From NCBI GenBank assembly GCA_007695125.1, contig REEJ01000171.1, positions 1 through 49,175 on the forward strand: 49,175 nt of DNA. The letters run 5' to 3'. This DNA is from Trueperaceae bacterium (GTDB lineage: Bacteria; Deinococcota; Deinococci; Deinococcales; Trueperaceae). Below are positions 43,231 to 49,175 of this stretch, in pieces. The translations under genes were made by a program, and so were the position numbers. The notes below the pieces were generated by a model. The model worked only from the letters and a program-made list of their open reading frames with translations, ran no database searches and had not been told where the DNA came from. Numbering within the stretch: position 1 is the first letter of the stretch; the number at the start of each line of letters is the position of its first letter.

Positions 43231-46185
43231 TCAGCTCGCGAGCAGGAGACGCTCGACGACGGGCGCGAGGCGCTCGGGATCCGCCGGCGGTTCGTGATCG
43301 GCGTCGGGCCGCAGTGCCGCGGCCCGGTCGCGCAGGCTCGGGGGCGTGACCGGGTGACGCAGTACGGCATCGAGCACGGCGGTCGCCAGCTCGCACCGAC
43401 CGGTGGCATCGAGCGCGCCGGCGTACGCCACCAGCACCTGGAGGAGCCGCGGCAGCGCGGCAGCGTCACGGGCGATGCGCAGCGCGGGGAGGTAGTGCGC
43501 GTCTGCGCGCTCGGGAACTCCGCGGCGGACCTGCAGGTCGCCGAGGTTCTTGAGCGTGACGATCTGGCCGAGCGTGTCTCCGACCGCCTCCTTGATGGCC
43601 AGACTCTCGCGGCCCATCGCCTCCGCCTCGTCGAGGCGTCCGAGGGTGCCGTAGAGCACCAGCAGGTTGTTCTTCACCGACGAGACGCCGCGCGGGTAGG
43701 CCAGACGCCCGTACACCTCGAGGCTCCGTTCGTAGCGGCGCGCCGCCTCCTGCGCGTCGCCGCGCGCGTCGGCGATGTAGCCGAGGTTGTTCAGCGCGGT
43801 GGCGCGCGACAGCTCGTCGCCGACCCGCTCGAAGAGCGTCACGCAGCGGAGGAAGCGCGCCTCCGCCGCATCGAACCGCTCTTGCATCGCCTCCATGCTG
43901 CCGAGCGAGTTGAGCACGTTGGCGAGCTCGGCCTCGTCGCCACTCGCCTCGAACGCGGCGACGGCGCGCTCGTAGACCGCGTCCGCCTCGTCGAACGCTC
44001 CTTGTAGCTGCAGCACGTCGCCGAGACAGCGCTGGGCGCGCCCGGCCAACGTGTCGTCGCCGATCCTCCCAGCACGCTCCGCAGCTGACGCTGCGAAGCC
44101 GCGGGCCTCGGCGAGCTCGCCACGCTCCCGGGCGGTCGTCGCGGCCGCCACCTCCACCGTGGTGGCGAGCGCCTGCGCGAACCTCCCGTCGACCACGCCC
44201 ACGCGCTCGAGCGATGCGCGGCACAGCTCACCACCGCGGCGGTAGTGCCCGAGCAGGTCGTAGTGGTCGAACAGCGGCTTGGCGACCTGCAGCGCACGCT
44301 CGAACGCGTGGGTGTCGAGGAGGCGCAGCCACGCGCGCTCGAGGTTGGCGAGGTCGTCGCCGAGCGCGACGAGCGCCTCGCTCGCACCGGTGGCGGGGTG
44401 CTCGGCGACGGCCGCGAGTCGCTCCGTGTAGTGCTCGGCGTGCGCGTCGAGCGCAGCGGCCTCGAGCTCGGGGTCGTCTGCCAGCGCCTCGGCCGCGTAC
44501 TGCGCAACCAGGGCGTGGCTGGCGAAGCGGTCGGGCCCGAGCCGCTGGACGAGCGACTGGTTCAGCAGGCTGAGCAGGAGCGCGCGCGGCGCCCCACTGA
44601 CCGCAGCCGCGGCCGCGAGCGTGCCGCCGCCCACGAGGACGGAGAGGCGGGCGAGCGCCGCGCGCTTGGCGGTGCTGAGGTCGGCCCAGGTCCGCTCGAG
44701 CACCGAACGCATGCTGCGGTGACGCTCGGGGACGTCCATGAGGTCGGTCTCGAGCAGGTGGTACCCGGTCTCGAGCTCGTCCGCGACGGTCGCGAGCGGC
44801 ATCGCCCGGACCCACGTCGCGGCGAGCTCCAGCGCCAAGGGGAGCCCCTGCACCGCGCTCGCGATGCGCGCAGCGGCCGCGAGCTCACCGTCGCCGACCT
44901 GCAGGCGCGGCTCGACGCGGCGCGCCGCACCGAGCAGCAGCGTGACCGCGTCGCTGCGACCGCCGGTTTCGTCGGCATCGGTCCGCAGGCCTGCGAGGTC
45001 GAGCACCACCTCACTCTGGAGCGCCAGGCGCCGGCGCGAGGTGACGACCGCCCGCGCCGCCCCGTCACCGGCGAGCCACGCCCCGAGGCGTGCGGCGTGT
45101 TCGGCGAGGGGCTCGAACTCGTCGAGGACCAGGAGCACGTCGAGCTCGGCCAGGACCTCCCGCAACCGCCGGTCGGCCGCTTCGCTGCCGCCCTCGACCT
45201 CGATGCCGAGCGCCTCGGCGACCCGCTCGAGGAGACCGTCGCCGTCACGCACGGCAGCGAGCGGTACGAAGACCGCCCCGGCGCCATGACGTGCGGCGCG
45301 GCGTCGAGCGAACTCGAGCGCCAGGCGCGTCTTGCCGATCCCACCGAGGCCGAGGATGGTGACGAGTCGCACGCCTTCGGCGTCGATCAGCGCCTCGAGC
45401 TGAGCCAGCTCCTGCGCACGGCCGACGAAGCGCGTGGCCGGCTCCGGGAGCATCGGCCGTTGCGGCTCTGGGGCCGGAGGCTGCTCGCCGACGGCAGGCT
45501 GTGGCTCCAGCGCCGCGCGGGTCGCGGCCGTCGGGGTCGTACCGACCTCGCGCTCGAGGAGGTCGCTGAACGCGTCGAAGCGGCGCTGCGCCTCGGTCGC
45601 GCGCCCAGAGCGTACGAGCGTCACCAGGAGGTGCTCCATCGCCCGCTCGTCCAGGTCGTCGATCGCCACGAGCCGTTCGAGAGCGTCGATCGCGTCCGTC
45701 CAGGCAGCCTCTGCGAGGCGCGCCTCCGCCAGGCGCTCGAGCGCCCCTCGATATCGGGACTGGAGCTCGAGCCGCTCGAGCTCGAGCCAGGTGTCGAAGG
45801 TCGGACGACCGCGCAGCGCGTACCCGGCGAGGAGCGGTCCCCGGTACGAACGCACGGCGGCGTCCAGGTCGTCCGCGGCGAGCGCAGCGCGGAACGTGGC
45901 GACGTCGTGACCGACGTCGAAGCGCACGCGGTGGGGTTCGACCTGCAGCCCAGCGGCCCACGGCAGCTGCTGCGCACGGTGCAGCTGCAGTCGGAGATAC
46001 TGCAGAGCCTGCGACTCGGCCTCGTCGGGTCGATACAGGTAGGCGAGGTCGGTGCGCGGCACCCAGCCCTCGGCGAGCGCGAGATACGCCAGGAGCGACG
46101 CGGGTGCGTTCACCGGGAGTGTGGACTCGACGCCAGCGTGCACGACCGCTGGGCTGCCGAACAGGGTGAGGCGCACGTCGGGCAC
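43231..46185 (-). CDS. SARP-type regulator: BTAD domain - NB-ARC/AAA ATPase - TPR
   Basis: VPDVRLTLFGSPAVVHAG...AIDALERLVAIDDLDERAMEHLLVTLVRSGRATEAQRRFDAFSDLLEREVGTTPTAATRAAL (BTAD); TILGLGGIGKTRLALEFARR (Walker A), VLLVLDEFE; C-terminal TPR repeats. Leaderless GTG 46185, 5 nt after TAGACT. Confidence 0.92.
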   Translation of the reverse strand: MPDVRLTLFGSPAVVHAGVESTLPVNAPASLLAYLALAEGWVPRTDLAYLYRPDEAESQALQYLRLQLHRAQQLPWAAGLQVEPHRVRFDVGHDVATFRAALAADDLDAAVRSYRGPLLAGYALRGRPTFDTWLELERLELQSRYRGALERLAEARLAEAAWTDAIDALERLVAIDDLDERAMEHLLVTLVRSGRATEAQRRFDAFSDLLEREVGTTPTAATRAALEPQPAVGEQPPAPEPQRPMLPEPATRFVGRAQELAQLEALIDAEGVRLVTILGLGGIGKTRLALEFARRRAARHGAGAVFVPLAAVRDGDGLLERVAEALGIEVEGGSEAADRRLREVLAELDVLLVLDEFEPLAEHAARLGAWLAGDGAARAVVTSRRRLALQSEVVLDLAGLRTDADETGGRSDAVTLLLGAARRVEPRLQVGDGELAAAARIASAVQGLPLALELAATWVRAMPLATVADELETGYHLLETDLMDVPERHRSMRSVLERTWADLSTAKRAALARLSVLVGGGTLAAAAAVSGAPRALLLSLLNQSLVQRLGPDRFASHALVAQYAAEALADDPELEAAALDAHAEHYTERLAAVAEHPATGASEALVALGDDLANLERAWLRLLDTHAFERALQVAKPLFDHYDLLGHYRRGGELCRASLERVGVVDGRFAQALATTVEVAAATTARERGELAEARGFAASAAERAGRIGDDTLAGRAQRCLGDVLQLQGAFDEADAVYERAVAAFEASGDEAELANVLNSLGSMEAMQERFDAAEARFLRCVTLFERVGDELSRATALNNLGYIADARGDAQEAARRYERSLEVYGRLAYPRGVSSVKNNLLVLYGTLGRLDEAEAMGRESLAIKEAVGDTLGQIVTLKNLGDLQVRRGVPERADAHYLPALRIARDAAALPRLLQVLVAYAGALDATGRCELATAVLDAVLRHPVTPPSLRDRAAALRPDADHEPPADPERLAPVVERLLLAS

Positions 46186-46263
46186 GCGGGAGTCTACCGC
46201 CGGGGCTGAGCGCGGCTGGGGCAGCGGGCACACAGGACGCTCGGCGTCGATGCCGCCGTGCGT

Positions 46264-46310
46264 GCGCTAAGCGGGCGCTAAGCCGGCGCTAAGCGGGCGC
46301 ACCATAGCCT
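46264..46310 (+). promoter_or_regulatory. SARP-type promoter with three perfect-period 11-bp direct repeats
   Basis: GCGCTAAGCGG GCGCTAAGCCG GCGCTAAGCGG GCGCACCA TAGCCT; heptamers TAAGCGG/TAAGCCG/TAAGCGG, 8 bp before TAGCCT (46305-46310). Confidence 0.85.
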
Positions 46311-46378
46311 CGCGACCGGACGGTTGGGCAGGCCACGGCCGTGGTCGGCACCTCTCCGTATCGCCGTTGGAGGCCATG

Positions 46379-47482
46379 ATGCAGACACACTCGCTCCGCT
46401 CTCGTGCCGCCCTCGCCCCGCTGATCGCGCTCGCGCTTGCGCTGTCTGCCTGCGGTGGCCCCGCGCCCGGCGGTCCGGGTGACCCGGACCCGGACCCGGA
46501 CCCGGACCCGACCGGCGTGACGCCCGCCATCCTCTTCCTCGGTGACGACTCCGGCATCCTCCAGGTCCTGCACAGCACGTCCACCGGCATCGCCGCTCGC
46601 GCCCCGCTGGTCCTGCCCGAGGACGCCGAGCCATGCGGCAGTGCCGCGCATGACGGGCGTCTCTACGTCGGCGACTACTGGAACGAGGTCATCTATGCCT
46701 ACGACCTCGAGGCCGCGATCGGCGGCGGCGTCGTGAGCCCACTCGCGACCGCTACCCCCAACGTCTCAGGGATCGTCGAGCCATGCGGTCTCGCGTTCGA
46801 CTCGAACGGCGACCTCTGGGTCGGTGACTTCTCCTCCGGCAACCGCGTCCTCACGTTCACCGATCCAGCCACGTGGAGCGGCGACGAGAGCCCGACCCCG
46901 TCGCGCATCCTGACGATGTCGTCGGCGGGCAGCTTCCAGAGCTGGGTCGACGTGGTCGACGTCGCTTTCGACGACGATGGCAACCTCTGGGTGGTCGACG
47001 AGTGGTACGAGACGATCACACGGATCGACGACCCGACCTCGCTCCCCGCCGACGCCACCAACACGGTGCCGTCGCTGCAGATCGTCGACGTCGAGGTGCC
47101 ACCGAGCGACGGCCTGAGCTACTCGCTGTACCTGCCGAACAGCGTCGCCATCGGCCCAGACGGCATGGTCTACGTCGGCAACGACTGGAGCTCGACCAAC
47201 CTGATCACACGCTACGACGACGTCGGTCTGGTCGACACGACCGGACAGGTCGAGCTCGTGCCGGGGGCCTACATCGTCGCCCCCGCTCCGTTGACGCGAT
47301 CCTTCAGCGTCGGCTTCGACCCCGATGGTCGCCTCTGGGTCGCCGACCGCGCCCGCTTGCACCGGCTCACCGGGTACACGGGCGATGGCGTGGTGAACGC
47401 CGGCAGCGGCGACTCGATCGCCCTCGCCGGCGCGACCACGTACTACGGCGGCATGACCTGGGTCGCCTGGTCCGGCGACTGA
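46379..47482 (+). CDS. Lipoprotein with NHL/SMP30-like beta-propeller repeats
   Basis: Lipobox LALSACGG; Asp-Pro linker; CGLAFDSNGDLWVGDF, VAFDDDGNLWVVDE, VAIGPDGMVYVGND, VGFDPDGRLWVADR repeats; GGAGG before ATG. Confidence 0.88.
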   Translation: MQTHSLRSRAALAPLIALALALSACGGPAPGGPGDPDPDPDPDPTGVTPAILFLGDDSGILQVLHSTSTGIAARAPLVLPEDAEPCGSAAHDGRLYVGDYWNEVIYAYDLEAAIGGGVVSPLATATPNVSGIVEPCGLAFDSNGDLWVGDFSSGNRVLTFTDPATWSGDESPTPSRILTMSSAGSFQSWVDVVDVAFDDDGNLWVVDEWYETITRIDDPTSLPADATNTVPSLQIVDVEVPPSDGLSYSLYLPNSVAIGPDGMVYVGNDWSSTNLITRYDDVGLVDTTGQVELVPGAYIVAPAPLTRSFSVGFDPDGRLWVADRARLHRLTGYTGDGVVNAGSGDSIALAGATTYYGGMTWVAWSGD

Positions 47483-47834
47483 TCTCCGCGACGGCCGTTG
47501 CTCGTCTAAACGCTCGGCTCCTGGGTCGTGCGCGAGACCGTCAGGGACACGGACGACCCGACGGCGATGCACACGGCGCTTGTGCCGGTCGGCCTCTCCC
47601 CTGCAGACTACGGGTTGCCTACGGAGCAGGACGAGTTCGTCGCCCGTTTCGAGTCCACGCCGTTACCGGATCTCCGCCGGGATGACGAGACGACCACCGG
47701 CACCCAATCGCACGCGCACTTCAATCGTCTTGCCATGATGTGCGAGACCTGGCGCGCGTATCGCATGACGTCATCACATGCAGAGCCTGGCACAGCAACC
47801 GACCAGGACATCGGATGACGGCACCCACCCGTCG

Positions 47835-48314
47835 TCACATCGGATCAAAGACCCGCTTGTCGGTGCCGAACGCCCTGCTGTAGGCGCCGCGAACGTACTT
47901 CACCTGCCAGGTGTGCCCGGTGAGGTGGCCCGCGTGCGTGCGGACCACCTTGCCGACGGTGTAGCCCTCGGCGTCCAAGTACGTGACCGGGCGGTCGAGC
48001 TCGGCCTGCTCGATCGCCGCGAAGCGCTCGCGTCGGCGCGCCACGAGCGGTGTGAACGCCGCCCAGAACCCGTCCGCATCGACCACCGGCCGTATGCGCT
48101 CGCCGGCCTCGGCGCGGCCGCCAGCGACGTCGTCGAGAACGTCCACGACCCAGCCCTCGTACCAGAGGTGGTGACCGAGGATCCAGCGGATGGCGTTCGC
48201 CGCCGCGTGGGGGCGCCAGTCGAGTTCCTCGGCCGTGATGTCGGTGAGGGTGCGGCGCAGGATCCCGACCTGTGCCTCGGCGAGCGCGTCGTACGCACGG
48301 ACGATGTCGAGCAT
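47835..48314 (-). CDS. DinB family protein
   Basis: MLDIVRAYDALAEAQVGILRRTLTDITAEELDWRPHAAANAIRWILGHHLWYEGWVVD...RTHAGHLTGHTWQVKYVRG. Confidence 0.88.
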   Translation of the reverse strand: MLDIVRAYDALAEAQVGILRRTLTDITAEELDWRPHAAANAIRWILGHHLWYEGWVVDVLDDVAGGRAEAGERIRPVVDADGFWAAFTPLVARRRERFAAIEQAELDRPVTYLDAEGYTVGKVVRTHAGHLTGHTWQVKYVRGAYSRAFGTDKRVFDPM

Positions 48315-48342
48315 GGTGTCCCTCCGGTACGGTCGATGGTAG

Positions 48343-48775
48343 CGCAGCCTGCGCCGCTTCAACGCAATCATGGGCCTGGTGCACCTTGTCCAGGGCGTGT
48401 TCATGATCCTGGTCAGCAACGACACCACCTGCCCGATCATCACCAACGACCCCAGTTTCGACCTCGAGACGTCCAGCCTGCCGCCGAACCCGCAGCTCCT
48501 GTTCGATCTCCGCTTCGGCCCGGCCGTGGCAGCCTTCCTTTCACCCTCAACGCCACCATGAACCTGGTCGGGATCATGATGGAGGTCCACGACCGCTACA
48601 CCAAGCGCGTCGACTGGACCGCGCTCGTCTACGGCTGCGTGGCCGGAATCGTGCCCTGGATCGTGATCACGATGTACGTCGTCGGTGCGGTCACCTCGGG
48701 TGGCGAGGCCGGGCCGCCGGCGTTCGTCTACTTCATCATCCCGACGCTGTTCGTGTTCTTCAACATCGTCGCGGT
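48343..48775 (+). pseudogene. Decayed heliorhodopsin gene
   Basis: Frame 1: RSLRRFNAIMGLVHLVQGVFMILVSNDTT...LLFDLRFGPAVAAFL; then a shifted frame: (F)TLNATMNLVGIMMEVHDRYTKRVDWTALVYGCVAGIVPWIVITMYVVGAVTSGGEAGPPAFVYFIIPTLFVFFNIVAV; internal deletion, frameshift and C-terminal loss. Confidence 0.8.
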
Positions 48776-48861
48776 GACCCTTGCGCCGGTTAGAGCAGGA
48801 GAGTCCTCGTGGGCGGTCGTGCACCTTGGTGGACGTCGCCCTGCTGGACGTGCAGCATCGG

Positions 48862-49175
48862 TCACGGTGCGAAGCCGAGGTAGAGCTGCAACCCCTGGTC
48901 GATGGCCGCGAGTTCGGACTCCTCGACCCTACCGACGACGCGCAACACGCGGCGCTTGTCGACCGAACGCACATGGTCGACGAGCGCCCAGGACGGTTGC
49001 CGCAGACCGCTCGTTCCGGTGCCCACGTCCGGGTAGAGCGCCCCCTCACCGGAACGGCCGGAGAGCGGGACGAGCGCGATCCAGGGATAGCGTTGCGACG
49101 CGACCGCCTCGCCATCGCTCACCACGACGCACGGTCGCAGGCCACGCTGCTCGTGGCCGACGGTCGGATCGAGAT
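48862..49175 (-). CDS. MazF/PemK-like endoribonuclease toxin (partial at window end)
   Basis: Minus strand reading from the window edge: (D)LDPTVGHEQRGLRPCVVVSDGEAVASQRYPWIALVPLSG...PSWALVDHVRSVDKRRVLRVVGRV; PTxGxEQ.G.RP and V(D/R)SVDKxR motifs. Confidence 0.85.
   Translation of the reverse strand, partial: LDPTVGHEQRGLRPCVVVSDGEAVASQRYPWIALVPLSGRSGEGALYPDVGTGTSGLRQPSWALVDHVRSVDKRRVLRVVGRVEESELAAIDQGLQLYLGFAP

Noticed and set aside
41950-44007. 685-aa plus-strand ORF
   Set aside because: Antisense to beta-helix and SARP genes; composition typical of GC-bias ORFs.
46481-46510. (GACCCG)x5 microsatellite as phase-variation switch
   Set aside because: The 6-bp unit cannot shift frame; it encodes an Asp-Pro linker after the lipobox, so only linker length would vary.
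47528-47818. 96-aa ORF MRETVRDTDDPTAMHTALVPVGLSPADYGLPTEQDEFVARFESTPLP...
   Set aside because: The N-terminal half looks protein-like and may be a gene relic, but the remainder is not convincing and no family could be assigned.
1-49175. CRISPR arrays, tRNA/rRNA genes, prophage or IS elements
   Set aside because: No regularly spaced repeats with unique spacers, no transposase/integrase motifs and no tRNA cloverleaf or rRNA recognised by eye.

Overview
High-GC bacterial chromosomal window, densely coded, mostly on the minus strand. TANNNT -10 boxes 5-8 nt from start codons suggest many leaderless mRNAs, and the overall style is compatible with Deinococcota (e.g. a Trueperaceae-like genome); the taxonomy is inference only. 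Main blocks: (1) fructan/sucrose locus: inositol-monophosphatase-like (partial), GH32, two ABC permeases, sugar-binding protein, LacI (1-6.4 kb). (2) Metabolic and envelope genes, including an O-antigen-ligase-like protein with an inserted beta-sandwich (6.6-13.3 kb). (3) Translationally coupled beta-glucan locus: LacI, a 1157-aa unassigned protein, GH3, and a GH16 that appears nested inside a carbohydrate-binding domain (13.6-22.5 kb). (4) PhzF, KDPG aldolase, an unknown protein, then a MerR-like regulator plus a VWA-macro fusion (22.8-29 kb), and a LuxR/MalT-type (LAL) regulator with a flavodoxin operon (29-33 kb). (5) Large secreted transglutaminase-like protein, ABA4-like and membrane proteins, and a TetR with two matching operators. 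(6) Three coupled secreted parallel beta-helix proteins, a 61-aa protein, a SARP/BTAD-NB-ARC-TPR regulator and a lipoprotein beta-propeller. Both promoters flanking the SARP gene carry 11-bp-periodic heptamer repeats exactly 8 bp from an identical TAGCCT box, which makes this the best candidate for an undescribed regulated surface system. (7) Gene relics: a decayed heliorhodopsin next to a MazF-like gene, and an EamA fragment with an in-frame stop. All functional names come from motif recognition by eye; no database search was run.
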